Assembly: GCA_903891165.1 (NCBI GenBank)
Contig: CAITDR010000124.1
Coordinates: 1-64,000, forward strand
Source of the DNA: an uncultured Pseudomonadota bacterium
Lineage (GTDB): Bacteria > Myxococcota_A > UBA796 > SXON01
Length of the DNA: 64,000 bases
Reading direction: 5' to 3'
Positions 49,258-57,887 of this stretch are shown piece after piece. The notes under the pieces were generated by a model. That model was given only the letters and a program-made list of their open reading frames with translations. It was not told the DNA's origin and made no database searches. The number at the start of each line of letters is the position of its first letter. Within the stretch, counting starts at the first letter, position 1. The position numbers and the translations under genes were made by a program.

Positions 49258-49933
49258 AGATGCGGGTCATCGAAAACTCGGGGTAGCGACGGCGCAGACT
49301 ATCCCGGGCACGCTCTTCGGCGGCGCGCTGCAGGCCACTTTCGCCCAGGAGCGCGGCGAGATCCTCCAGGTCCTTACTCGCCTGTTCGAGAAGTGCAGGA
49401 TGTTCGGGACGGTGCAGCTCCCACAGAGCGGCGTGCAGCTCGCGCACGATGTGGCAGGCCTGCTGCAGGCGCGCCTCCAGGTCGCCCGACAGGCTGTGCA
49501 AGCGCCCTCGGGCGGCCGCCAGAAGCGCCTCCTCCCCCTCCACCGGGCTTCCTTCGGGGGTCGGCAGCTCCAAGGGGGCAGGCAGCTTGCCGGCCCGCAG
49601 CTTTTTGAGCGTGGCTTCGCAGGCGTCCAGATGAAAAGGATGGCGCGCACGGCGGGCGACGCGGCGGGCGGCCACCTGCTCGATGGCCACCAGGATGCTG
49701 CTGACCGGGTGACCGGCCTCCAGCCAGGTCACCAGCAAGCGGCCGTCCTTCCCGGAGAGAAAAGGAGCCCCGCCCCGCGCCTGGACAAACCATGCGCGCA
49801 CCTCCTCCGCGGCGGCCGCCAGAGACTCCGGGACTTCGGTTCCAAATACGCCGCTCCCTTCGCCCACGATCTCTGTTCCCTCACGCAGCTCTTCCAGATG
49901 TTCCACCTTTTCCCCCTCTCCCGGCGTCGCCAT
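49229..49933 (-). CDS. Hypothetical protein, overlapping partner of DnaC-like gene
   Basis: ORF MATPGEGEKVEHLEELREGTE... overlaps downstream DnaC-like start; helical, no family recognised. Confidence 0.6.
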   Translation of the reverse strand: MATPGEGEKVEHLEELREGTEIVGEGSGVFGTEVPESLAAAAEEVRAWFVQARGGAPFLSGKDGRLLVTWLEAGHPVSSILVAIEQVAARRVARRARHPFHLDACEATLKKLRAGKLPAPLELPTPEGSPVEGEEALLAAARGRLHSLSGDLEARLQQACHIVRELHAALWELHRPEHPALLEQASKDLEDLAALLGESGLQRAAEERARDSLRRRYPEFSMTRICEELERAVA

Positions 49934-49999
49934 GTGGCGGCTTTTCTATTATCCTTGGCGGCCATGCTGCGGGGGCTTCCGCGGCAAGCCGGAGCCTGT

Positions 50000-51235
50000 A
50001 TGTCCCGTCTCTTCCCGTTGTCTGTGCTACTTCTTTCTGTGATGGTCACCCCTGCCTGGGCGAAAAGCAAGGACAAGAAGGACGACGATCAGGAAGAAAA
50101 AGACGATAAGGACAACAAGGACGAGCCCAGCGACGACGATCTGCTGGAAGAAGATATCACGCCCAACGAGGATGACTTTAAGGAAGAGGCCGATCCGAAC
50201 GACAAGCCGCCTCCCCGCCGTCTGGATCCAGACGAAGAAGATAAAAAGGAAGAGGGCGAGCTGGATTTTGAGGAGGGAGAGGACGAGGACAACCTCCAGT
50301 TCGACGAGAACGATAACGACGAGCAGGAGTCGCTGAAACCCCGGGGCCCCGGCGAGGACACCGCGCAGCTCTACCGCGAAGCCGAGAAAAAATACCGCGA
50401 GATGAGCCCCGAAGAGGAGCTGATCGCCTGGGAGCAGTACCTCCAAAAATACCCGAAGTCCCTGTTCCGGGAGCGTATCGACGAGCGGGTGGAGACCCTC
50501 TCCAGCGATATGTACAACGAGCGGGTTCCCGGCTCAGATCGGGGGGCACGCGCCTCGGATGCGGCCCGGCGGGAGCTGAACTTCTTCCAGCCCGTCCATA
50601 TGTCCTCGGCCGACCCCCGCCAGAAGATTATCCTGGAGGCGGGCTGGGGCTTTCCCAACTGGGTTTCCGTGCAGCTCGACTACGAGCACGCCTTCACCCG
50701 CGAAGCCTCCGCGCATGCGGGGATTGAGCGCAACCTGACCGGCTATTCCATCGGTCTGGGCGCCAAGTATGCGCTGATCAAGTCTGCACGCACCGGCACG
50801 ATCTTCTCGGGCGGAATCGACTTTTATGGAAACACCCTGCCAGCCTACGCGGGAATCCGGCCCACCCTCTCGTTTGGGCAGCGGATCCGGGTGATGGAAG
50901 GTCTGGACCTCCAGGCCCAGGTGGCCCTGGATCTGGAGCTGCGGAAGCCCTTTGGGGTCCGCTGGGATGCGGGCCTCGGTGCTGAGCTGCACCCCAACAA
51001 GGTGGTGTCGATCTTCGTAGAGACCGACATCGACATGAAGTACGTGGGCGCGCAGGAAGTGCCGCTCTTCTACTTCAATACCGCGATCTTCGGCTTGAAA
51101 TTTGTGCCGCGCGCCGGCGACAAAGACGGCCATGGCCGCTTTGAAGCAGGCCTGGCCGCCGATGCCCCCTATGCCTACCAGTACTGGGGCTTCTACCGCG
51201 GTGGGGTGGACCTGATGGGCGCCTACTACTTCTAG
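50000..51235 (+). CDS. Outer-membrane-type protein with extremely acidic/charged N-terminal region
   Basis: GGAG RBS; MSRLFPLSVLLLSVMVTPAWAKSKDKKDDDQEEKDDKDNKDEPSDDD...; beta-barrel-like C-terminus ending GVDLMGAYYF. Longer ORF start at 48818 rejected. Confidence 0.75.
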   Translation: MSRLFPLSVLLLSVMVTPAWAKSKDKKDDDQEEKDDKDNKDEPSDDDLLEEDITPNEDDFKEEADPNDKPPPRRLDPDEEDKKEEGELDFEEGEDEDNLQFDENDNDEQESLKPRGPGEDTAQLYREAEKKYREMSPEEELIAWEQYLQKYPKSLFRERIDERVETLSSDMYNERVPGSDRGARASDAARRELNFFQPVHMSSADPRQKIILEAGWGFPNWVSVQLDYEHAFTREASAHAGIERNLTGYSIGLGAKYALIKSARTGTIFSGGIDFYGNTLPAYAGIRPTLSFGQRIRVMEGLDLQAQVALDLELRKPFGVRWDAGLGAELHPNKVVSIFVETDIDMKYVGAQEVPLFYFNTAIFGLKFVPRAGDKDGHGRFEAGLAADAPYAYQYWGFYRGGVDLMGAYYF

Positions 51236-51258
51236 GCGGCCCTTCTCCGACTTCGGCC

Positions 51259-51603
51259 TTACTCGACCGGCCAGCCCTGAGCCACCCAGGCCATGGTGCC
51301 GCCTTCGATGTTGACGCCCTTGTAGCCACGGTCGGCGAGGATGCCGCAGGCGCGCGCGGAGCGGGCACCGGAGCGACAGATCACATAGATTTCCTGCCCT
51401 TTATACGGGGCCAGCTGGTCTACGGTCTGCGCAAAATCCGCCAGCGGCATCAGCACGGCCCCCGGCACATGCCCACCCTGGTACTCCTCCGGTGTGCGAA
51501 CATCGACAAGAACCGGCACTTGTCCGGCTTCCCTCGCCGCCTTCAGAAAGACCACATCCACGGCAGGAACGGTTGGACCAAAAACAGAATTCAGAAAACT
51601 CAT
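51259..51603 (-). CDS. Rhodanese-like domain protein
   Basis: VLVDVRTPEEYQGGHVPGAVLMPLADF; IYVICRSGARSARACGIL (CRSGxR active-site loop). Confidence 0.93.
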   Translation of the reverse strand: MSFLNSVFGPTVPAVDVVFLKAAREAGQVPVLVDVRTPEEYQGGHVPGAVLMPLADFAQTVDQLAPYKGQEIYVICRSGARSARACGILADRGYKGVNIEGGTMAWVAQGWPVE

Positions 51604-51781
51604 GATGACCTCTTCGGGGGGCGAGATTTTAGCCCGCTGGACTGACCGGGGCACGCCCGGAAGCGCAGCAAGGATCATGCCATGCCCACTGCGCAACGAT
51701 CCTCAACCATCTATGCCTTTTTTGGAGGAGGAGGTAGGATCGGGCACGTTTCAAAATGGTTCAGGGACGTTCCAGAATGTT

Positions 51782-53665
51782 TCAAACAGCCGTCGAACTG
51801 TGGGCGGGGACCACCCAGCGCCAGCCGCCCTCGCCGCGCTGTAGCAGCGGTGCGACATCGCAGATCAGGCAGTCCAGGCTGGGATCCAGGTTGATACATT
51901 TCGGATTTTCCAGCATTCTACAAAGACTCTCCAGCCCCTGTATCATCAGCTTGGCCGACCGCTGCCGGGGCCACTCGATCCCCCGTTGTAACAGGTCCGC
52001 ACGCAGCTCCGCCTCGGACCAGCGCAGGAAGTCCTCTCCTTTTTCCCAGCTTCGGGCTGGGTAGTACAGAGTCTGGAGCGCCGCCTGAAGAAACTGCGGG
52101 TCGGTGGCCACCGCCAGCCCCAAGGCGTCGTGCTCCAGCACCCGCTCCAGGGCCAGCTGGTAGACAAGCTCAGCCTGAAACACTGGAGCAAGCGGCTGAT
52201 CTCGGTTCCACAGGGCGGAGGCGGCGTCGATATACTGGTGCAGCACTTCTTTGATGTGGAAGGGGTGCGAGCGCGCACGAAAGACCAGGATCGGCGCCCA
52301 GCAACGCCAGCGCTCGTAGGCTCCTGGATCTGAGGAGGGTACCGCGAGGTTGGTCGTAAAAATACGCAGCTCGGAAGGGCGATGACTTACAAAAAGGCGA
52401 TCGGTGAAAAGAGTCTCCAGGAGGCCTTCGGCCAGGTCGCTGTGGACCTCCTCGCTGACCGGGCCACTCAGGTGCTCAAAGGAGTCCTGCCCGGTGAGGA
52501 AGACGAAGAAGGCATTGTCCTGAAAAATGCCCTTCAGCCTGCGAATGGACTCTTTGAAATAGTCGAGTTCATTCAGGGTGAACTTGTCGATTTCGTCCAC
52601 CAGAAACATCGGATAGAGCCCGATGTCCCGCAGCTGCTGGAGGATGTGGGGCAGCCACCGCGGCAGCGCCCGGCTACTCCGAAGATCCTCTTTGAACTCC
52701 AGAGAGCTGACATCCGAGGACTTTCGGATACGGTCGGTGGTCCAGTTCAGGACGGTGGTGGTGCTCACCGCACTGCTCACCGCAGCCACCGACGCCAAGA
52801 GTGGCGAGACCTGGTAGACCCCCGCAGCCATGAGGCCGCCCGAAAGAATCCCCAACAAAGGGTTCATATAGTCGCTGCCACGTATGGTTTGCTCGGTACG
52901 TTGGCGACGTTCCTCCTCCGTCTGATCCGTCTGCTTGCGGGCCTGCTCCAGCGTGCCCGAGATCATCATATAGCCCTGGGAAAGCCCCCAACATGCGCTC
53001 ACTTCCCGTGCACCTCGGTACTTGCCCGCCTGCGGAAAAAGCACGCCATGCGGCATCGCTCCGCCCGCCTCCCACCACAACCTCAGCCGGGACAGGTGGA
53101 TGGCCGAGCGCATCATATCCACCCGCAGCTGTTCGGCGATCTCCGCACGTTCTTCCTGGGCGTTGGGGCGCAAGTGCTGCACGTCCACACCCATCGCACG
53201 TATCATTTCATGAAGCACCGCGTGGTGTAGGGCTTTGACCAGCACCTCCATCAGCACGTCGGCGGGCTCACGCAGCGGCGGAGTTGCGGCGGGAGGCTGG
53301 CCCGCGGCCCCCGCTGCCGTGGGTGTCACCGGTGCCGATGCGGCGGACCCGGCTGCCGCCTGGATCGCCCATTTTTCGGCCCGGGCCAACAGGGAAGGTC
53401 CATAGAGAGTGACCGGCAGAAGCCGGCGATCCGCGGCGTCCGCGCTCACACTCCGCAGGGCGTGGTGCACCATCATGGTCTTGCCCGAGCCCCGATCCCC
53501 ACCCACAAGGACCGACCGACCAGGCAATTCGTCCCGCAGGTAGCGATCCAGCAGATCCACCAGCATCCGCCGCGCCGCCGAATCTGCAGGCATGGCGACG
53601 TCCCGTAGCGGAGGCAGCCGGTTCATCCCCGAGGGTTCAGGAAGATGGCGGATGTGGAGGCTCAT
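51782..53665 (-). CDS. Membrane-inserted P-loop NTPase, KAP-like
   Basis: Walker A VGGDRGSGKTMMVHHAL; hydrophobic insertion MNPLLGILSGGLMAAGVYQVSPLLASVAAVSSAVSTTTVLNW; Walker B-like YPMFLVDEIDKF. Confidence 0.72.
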   Translation of the reverse strand: MSLHIRHLPEPSGMNRLPPLRDVAMPADSAARRMLVDLLDRYLRDELPGRSVLVGGDRGSGKTMMVHHALRSVSADAADRRLLPVTLYGPSLLARAEKWAIQAAAGSAASAPVTPTAAGAAGQPPAATPPLREPADVLMEVLVKALHHAVLHEMIRAMGVDVQHLRPNAQEERAEIAEQLRVDMMRSAIHLSRLRLWWEAGGAMPHGVLFPQAGKYRGAREVSACWGLSQGYMMISGTLEQARKQTDQTEEERRQRTEQTIRGSDYMNPLLGILSGGLMAAGVYQVSPLLASVAAVSSAVSTTTVLNWTTDRIRKSSDVSSLEFKEDLRSSRALPRWLPHILQQLRDIGLYPMFLVDEIDKFTLNELDYFKESIRRLKGIFQDNAFFVFLTGQDSFEHLSGPVSEEVHSDLAEGLLETLFTDRLFVSHRPSELRIFTTNLAVPSSDPGAYERWRCWAPILVFRARSHPFHIKEVLHQYIDAASALWNRDQPLAPVFQAELVYQLALERVLEHDALGLAVATDPQFLQAALQTLYYPARSWEKGEDFLRWSEAELRADLLQRGIEWPRQRSAKLMIQGLESLCRMLENPKCINLDPSLDCLICDVAPLLQRGEGGWRWVVPAHSSTAV

Positions 53666-54114
53666 GGTGTGGGGCTCCCCGCCATGGGAGTCGCCGGCGG
53701 GGCCGTCGCCGGTGCAGCCGGTGCGATCGCGGCCTCTTTCCCAGCGTTAGGGGCGACTTCAGCAGCGACGCTTGGCTGCTCCGCCTCCTGCATTTTTACA
53801 AACTGCACGGCGGATACACCACCAAAAAAGATGGCCATGGCCAAATGCGCCACGGCCGGGCTGATGCTCACCCCCCCGCCGGTGCCCCCCAGTCCGCCCC
53901 AATAGCTGCGCAGCTCCAGCTGCCGCGATTGTTTCAGCTCGCTGGCATAGGCCAGCCCAAAGGAGGCCGAAAAGGCCAAAGAAAAGATCGGCATCAGGCT
54001 GCGAAGGCGGCTCTCCATATGGCCGGGCAGCCAAATCCCGCCCTCTTCGCTGACCAGAAAAGCAAGGCCAAAGCCGATCAGGACGCCGACAAAAATCCAG
54101 GGTAGACGACCCAT
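53662..54114 (-). CDS. Small membrane protein, translationally coupled to KAP-like NTPase
   Basis: Three hydrophobic segments (WIFVGVLIGFGLAFLV, PIFSLAFSASFGLAYA, VAHLAMAIFFGGVSAVQFV); 4-bp overlap with downstream gene. Confidence 0.65.
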   Translation of the reverse strand: MGRLPWIFVGVLIGFGLAFLVSEEGGIWLPGHMESRLRSLMPIFSLAFSASFGLAYASELKQSRQLELRSYWGGLGGTGGGVSISPAVAHLAMAIFFGGVSAVQFVKMQEAEQPSVAAEVAPNAGKEAAIAPAAPATAPPATPMAGSPTP

Positions 54115-54115
54115 C

Positions 54116-54835
54116 TTATCCCTCCAGCTCTGGCTCTTTTTGGAGAGCCTCCGCCCAAAAGGGCAGCTTTTGATAGTGGCTCAGAAGTTCTGCCGGCAGC
54201 GGGGCCTGCACCGAGAGGCCCTCCAATTCCATCCGTAGACAATGGAGAGCCAGCCGCCGAATCCCATTTTCCCGCCAGAGGCGATTGGTAGCACGGCAGC
54301 CATGCTCCACATCCCCCACGATGGGGTGGTCCAGATCCCGCACATGACGCCGCACCTGGTGATAGCGACCGGTCTTCGGCCACGCACGAAGAAGAGAACA
54401 GCGAGGTTCTTCCGAGGTCCCGATGCAGTCTACCCGGGTCGCAGCCTCCTGCATCACCCCCTTGGTATTCTTCAGCGCCCGCTCCCAGAGCACCTCTCCC
54501 TCCCGACGCCAGGTACCCCGACACAGCGCAAGATAGGTCTTTTTTCCCTCTGCCAACCGCTGCGCCCAGCCCTCCACCCCCTCGGCGGTGAGCGCCACCA
54601 ACAGACAGCCCGACACCGGCTGGTCCAGCCGGTGGACCGGCCACACATAGCGACCCAGCTGACTGTGCAGGATCTCCACCAAAGGAAGATCCCAGGAGAG
54701 CCCACGATGTACCGGCACTCCAGCTGGTTTATTCACCACAATCCAGCCCGGCCCCTCTGCGATGATAGGGATAAAGGGCACCCCCTCCCCTTCCCCAATT
54801 GGCAGCGCATTCTGAGCCATCTTGTCCACCCCCAA
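54116..54835 (-). CDS. RluA-family pseudouridine synthase
   Basis: WIVVNKPAGVPVHRG; VWPVHRLDQPVSGCLLVALT; GRYHQVRRHVRDLDHPIVGD. True start may be 54820. Confidence 0.9.
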   Translation of the reverse strand: MGVDKMAQNALPIGEGEGVPFIPIIAEGPGWIVVNKPAGVPVHRGLSWDLPLVEILHSQLGRYVWPVHRLDQPVSGCLLVALTAEGVEGWAQRLAEGKKTYLALCRGTWRREGEVLWERALKNTKGVMQEAATRVDCIGTSEEPRCSLLRAWPKTGRYHQVRRHVRDLDHPIVGDVEHGCRATNRLWRENGIRRLALHCLRMELEGLSVQAPLPAELLSHYQKLPFWAEALQKEPELEG

Positions 54836-54856
54836 CGCATAAGCTATCCTGCGGCC

Positions 54857-55480
54857 ATGCCCACGCTACGCTGGATTCGTGCGCCCGCCTCCGCCGCCAC
54901 CACCAACGGACAGCCCATCGCGACGGGCGAAGAGAACCGTGCGGCCCTTCACCGGCTTCAAGCCCTGCTGAAGAAGCCTACCCTGATCGTGGTACCCGGC
55001 TTTACCCCTGTAAAAACTACGATACCCATCCAGCTACACGAGGTGTCGCAGCGGCGGGTCCGGACTGCGTTGGAGCAGGCCCCAAAAAACCGGCTTTTTC
55101 TGTTCAGTGGCGGAAATGTACACCCGGAGGGCACACCCTACAACGAAGCCTACGAGATGAAACAATTTGCGATGCGGAGCCTGGAGGTGCCCGAGGAGGA
55201 GATTGTCATCGACCCCTACGCCCGGCACTCCACGACAAACCTACGCAATGCCGGGCGTTTTATGAAGGTTTTTGGCTTCAAAAAAGCCACCATCGTCACC
55301 AGTTTTGATCAGGCCTTTTATTATGGCTTCCAGATCATCAGCACCTTCGAGCTACGCTGTCGCAGCGAGCTGGGCTACAGCCTGGGCGAGATGAAGGCGC
55401 TGGACCTGGATCTCTCGCGACTCTCCTTCAGTCCTTCCGATGACGTGGATCGCCCCGGAGACGATCCACTGGACCCCTGA
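54857..55480 (+). CDS. YdcF/DUF218-like protein
   Basis: TLIVVPGFTPVK...RLFLFSGGNVHPEGTPYNEAYEMKQFAMRSLEVPEEEIVIDPYARHSTTNLRNAGRFM. Confidence 0.75.
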   Translation: MPTLRWIRAPASAATTNGQPIATGEENRAALHRLQALLKKPTLIVVPGFTPVKTTIPIQLHEVSQRRVRTALEQAPKNRLFLFSGGNVHPEGTPYNEAYEMKQFAMRSLEVPEEEIVIDPYARHSTTNLRNAGRFMKVFGFKKATIVTSFDQAFYYGFQIISTFELRCRSELGYSLGEMKALDLDLSRLSFSPSDDVDRPGDDPLDP

Positions 55481-55497
55481 GACGTTAAGCTTCCCCC

Positions 55498-56532
55498 ATG
55501 GCATTGGAGCTTTCCGGAGTGGCGGTCACCGCAGGCAGGGCCACCCTGTTGCAGGGTCTGGACCTGAGCCTGGGACCGGGCCAGCTGGTGGGCCTGATCG
55601 GCCCCTCCGGCGCCGGAAAAAGCACGTTAATCAAGGTACTACTCGGCATCCGTGAGCCCTCATCGGGCACGGTGCGGCTGAACGGGCAGCCGGTGCAGCA
55701 GGCCGGACCGGTGGGCTATGTGCCCCAGGACGATGCCCTCCACGGCAGTCTTCGCGTACAAGAAGCTCTGCTTTTTGCTGCTGAGCTGCGCATGCCCACC
55801 TGGACCGATGCCGCCCGCCGCTCCCGCGTGGAGCAGGTGATCCAGCAGGTAGGGCTGGAGGAACGCCAGAAGGTCGCGATCCATCGCCTCTCCGGTGGCC
55901 AGCGTAAACGGGTGAGTGTGGCCATGGAGCTGCTGACCAGCCCCCCGGTCCTGATCCTGGACGAGCCCACCTCCGGCCTGGATCCAGGCATGGAAGCCAA
56001 GATGATGGAGCTTTTTCAGGCCGTGGCCCAGGCGGGCCGTATCGTCCTGGTCTCCACCCACGCCATGCAGAGTCTGGACCGCTGCTCCCGCCTCCTCATC
56101 CTCATGCAAGGTCGTATGATTTTTGGGGCTGCGCCCGATCAAGCGCCCGACTGGTTCGGCACCCGTAGCCTCAATGGCATTTTTGATCAGCTCCCCACAC
56201 AGCGACCCGAAACATGGGCCCAAAAATGGGCCACCGGCCGCACCCTCCTGGCCCAAAGCACCCCCGTCCAACTTTCCGCCCACTTACGCGTGGCTGGCCT
56301 CCCCGAACACCCAAGTGATACACGGCAGGGTGATACACGGCAGGGTGATACACGACAGAGTGATACACGACAGGGTGATACACGACAGGGTGATACACGA
56401 CAGGGTGATACATCCACCCCATCATCTGCTGATTCCCTGAAGCCCCCCAAAAATCTGCACCCGGCGCTTCGGGATCCAGCCCTGCAAAAACAGCTTGAAG
56501 AGCTGAAAGCCGCCCGCGAGAAAAAGGGATGA
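55498..56532 (+). CDS. ABC transporter ATP-binding protein with C-terminal [GS]DTRQ repeat
   Basis: GPSGAGKSTLIKVLLG; HRLSGGQRKRVSVAMELLTSPPVLILDEPTSGLDPGMEAKMM; tail SDTRQGDTRQGDTRQSDTRQGDTRQGDTRQGDTSTPSS. Confidence 0.92.
   Translation: MALELSGVAVTAGRATLLQGLDLSLGPGQLVGLIGPSGAGKSTLIKVLLGIREPSSGTVRLNGQPVQQAGPVGYVPQDDALHGSLRVQEALLFAAELRMPTWTDAARRSRVEQVIQQVGLEERQKVAIHRLSGGQRKRVSVAMELLTSPPVLILDEPTSGLDPGMEAKMMELFQAVAQAGRIVLVSTHAMQSLDRCSRLLILMQGRMIFGAAPDQAPDWFGTRSLNGIFDQLPTQRPETWAQKWATGRTLLAQSTPVQLSAHLRVAGLPEHPSDTRQGDTRQGDTRQSDTRQGDTRQGDTRQGDTSTPSSADSLKPPKNLHPALRDPALQKQLEELKAAREKKG
56315..56413 (+). repeat. Tandem 15-bp minisatellite (gtgatacacgRcagR), six full units plus a partial
   Basis: Read directly: gtgatacacggcagg x2, gtgatacacgacaga, gtgatacacgacagg x3, gtgatacat; in frame. 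Confidence 0.95.
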
Positions 56533-57305
56533 GCGAGGTGCCGGCAAAAACAGCGGAAAGGAGCCGCCCGCCGGAGAGGCCGGTTCTGCGACAGGTGGAT
56601 GTATTGACCCGGCGGTATTGGGCCTGTACCCTTGGAGATCCTGTCACATTGCTGCTGTTGCTCGCACAGGCGCCCTTCATCGGCTACCTGTGTACCCTGG
56701 TGTGGGGATCCATCGAAAAAGATACTCCCTCCCTATATTTTGTGCTGTGTCTCTCCTCGGTGTGGTTCGGATGTATCAACGCATGCCGGGAGGTGGTGAA
56801 GGAGAGGGCGATCCTGGAGCGGGAGCGTTTTTTCGGGCTGTCGCTGGGCGCCTATGTGCAGTCCAAAGGCAGGGTATTGGCGGGTATCGGTGCGGTACAG
56901 GTGCTGATGCTGCTGATGGCGGTGGAGTGGAAGATAGCATTGAACGGGAATTTTTGGCTACAGCTCGTGGCCCTGTGGGGGGCGAGTCTGTGTGGGACGG
57001 GGCTGGGGCTGCTGGTGTCGGCCTTTTCCAAAAGCCAGGAGAGGGCGGTTGGCGCCATTCCCCTGCTCATCCTCCCTCAGATCCTGTTTTCCGAGTTTTC
57101 TATCCCCAAAGAATCCTTTTCGGATACCGTACAGTGGGCCGAGCGGGCGATGCCCGTCCACTGGGCCTTCGAGATCTTCCAGCAGGCCGCCTCCACCGAG
57201 CCCGAGGGATGGACCCTGTTGGGGGCACTATGTGTGCTGCCGCTCTACGCAAGCGGGCTGGGCCTCCTGACCGTCGCCGCCCTGTTACCCCGGAGAGAGC
57301 TTTGA
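56529..57305 (+). CDS. ABC-2 type transporter permease
   Basis: WFGCINACREVVKERAILERERFFGLSLGAYVQSKGRVLAGIGAVQVLMLLMAV; multiple TM helices; ATGA coupling to ATPase. Confidence 0.85.
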   Translation: MSEVPAKTAERSRPPERPVLRQVDVLTRRYWACTLGDPVTLLLLLAQAPFIGYLCTLVWGSIEKDTPSLYFVLCLSSVWFGCINACREVVKERAILERERFFGLSLGAYVQSKGRVLAGIGAVQVLMLLMAVEWKIALNGNFWLQLVALWGASLCGTGLGLLVSAFSKSQERAVGAIPLLILPQILFSEFSIPKESFSDTVQWAERAMPVHWAFEIFQQAASTEPEGWTLLGALCVLPLYASGLGLLTVAALLPRREL

Positions 57306-57793
57306 AAAATTTTGCCTACCTCCTACTTTTTCTGATCCTCGCCGCCGGAGTATACGCGGGGGGTGCCCACCTATCCGGAGGTGCCTGGCCCACCTTCGGG
57401 CTGCCGCTGGGCGGGGCGATGGGCGAGCTGCGGCAGATGTGCCAGTCCTACTGGGAAGACATCCAGTTCAAGGATTTTAAACATGCCGCACAATACCATG
57501 ATCCGAGCGTGCAGGACAGCGTAGACATCCCCTACCTCCTGGAACGGATCTTCCTTCAAAAACCTGAATTTTTGGACCTGATGGAATACGAAGTCGTTTT
57601 TGTAGATATCGACTCCAGCGGGCTGCGCGGACGGGCAAGGACCCGGGTACGGGTCAAGGATCTGGTGAAGGAGAAGATCCGCGATCAGGAGGTGATGCTG
57701 TACTTTAAGAGAAAGAGTAGCTCCGACCCATGGTATATGGATCTGGAGACCAGCCTGCGGGCCATTGAGGGAGAAGAGGGAAAGAAGCACTGA
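57302..57793 (+). CDS. Membrane-anchored hypothetical protein, third gene of ABC operon (TTG start)
   Basis: GGAGAGAG RBS, TTGA overlap with permease stop; (M)KNFAYLLLFLILAAGVYAGGAHLSGG... Confidence 0.6.
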   Translation: MKNFAYLLLFLILAAGVYAGGAHLSGGAWPTFGLPLGGAMGELRQMCQSYWEDIQFKDFKHAAQYHDPSVQDSVDIPYLLERIFLQKPEFLDLMEYEVVFVDIDSSGLRGRARTRVRVKDLVKEKIRDQEVMLYFKRKSSSDPWYMDLETSLRAIEGEEGKKH

Positions 57794-57887
57794 AGCCGAA
57801 GGAGGGGCACGACCCGGCCGGCAGGATCAAGATGTCGCGGCCCCGACGAACATACACCGTGCTACCTTCCAAAAAAAGGAGCTGACC

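Noticed and set aside
48818-49999. N-terminal extension of the 805-aa plus-strand ORF
   Set aside because: Region is antisense to the DnaC-like and partner genes; a signal peptide and RBS support a start at 50000.
56315-56413. CRISPR array
   Set aside because: 15-bp units are contiguous without spacers and maintain an open reading frame; it is a coding minisatellite. No other CRISPR-like array was seen.
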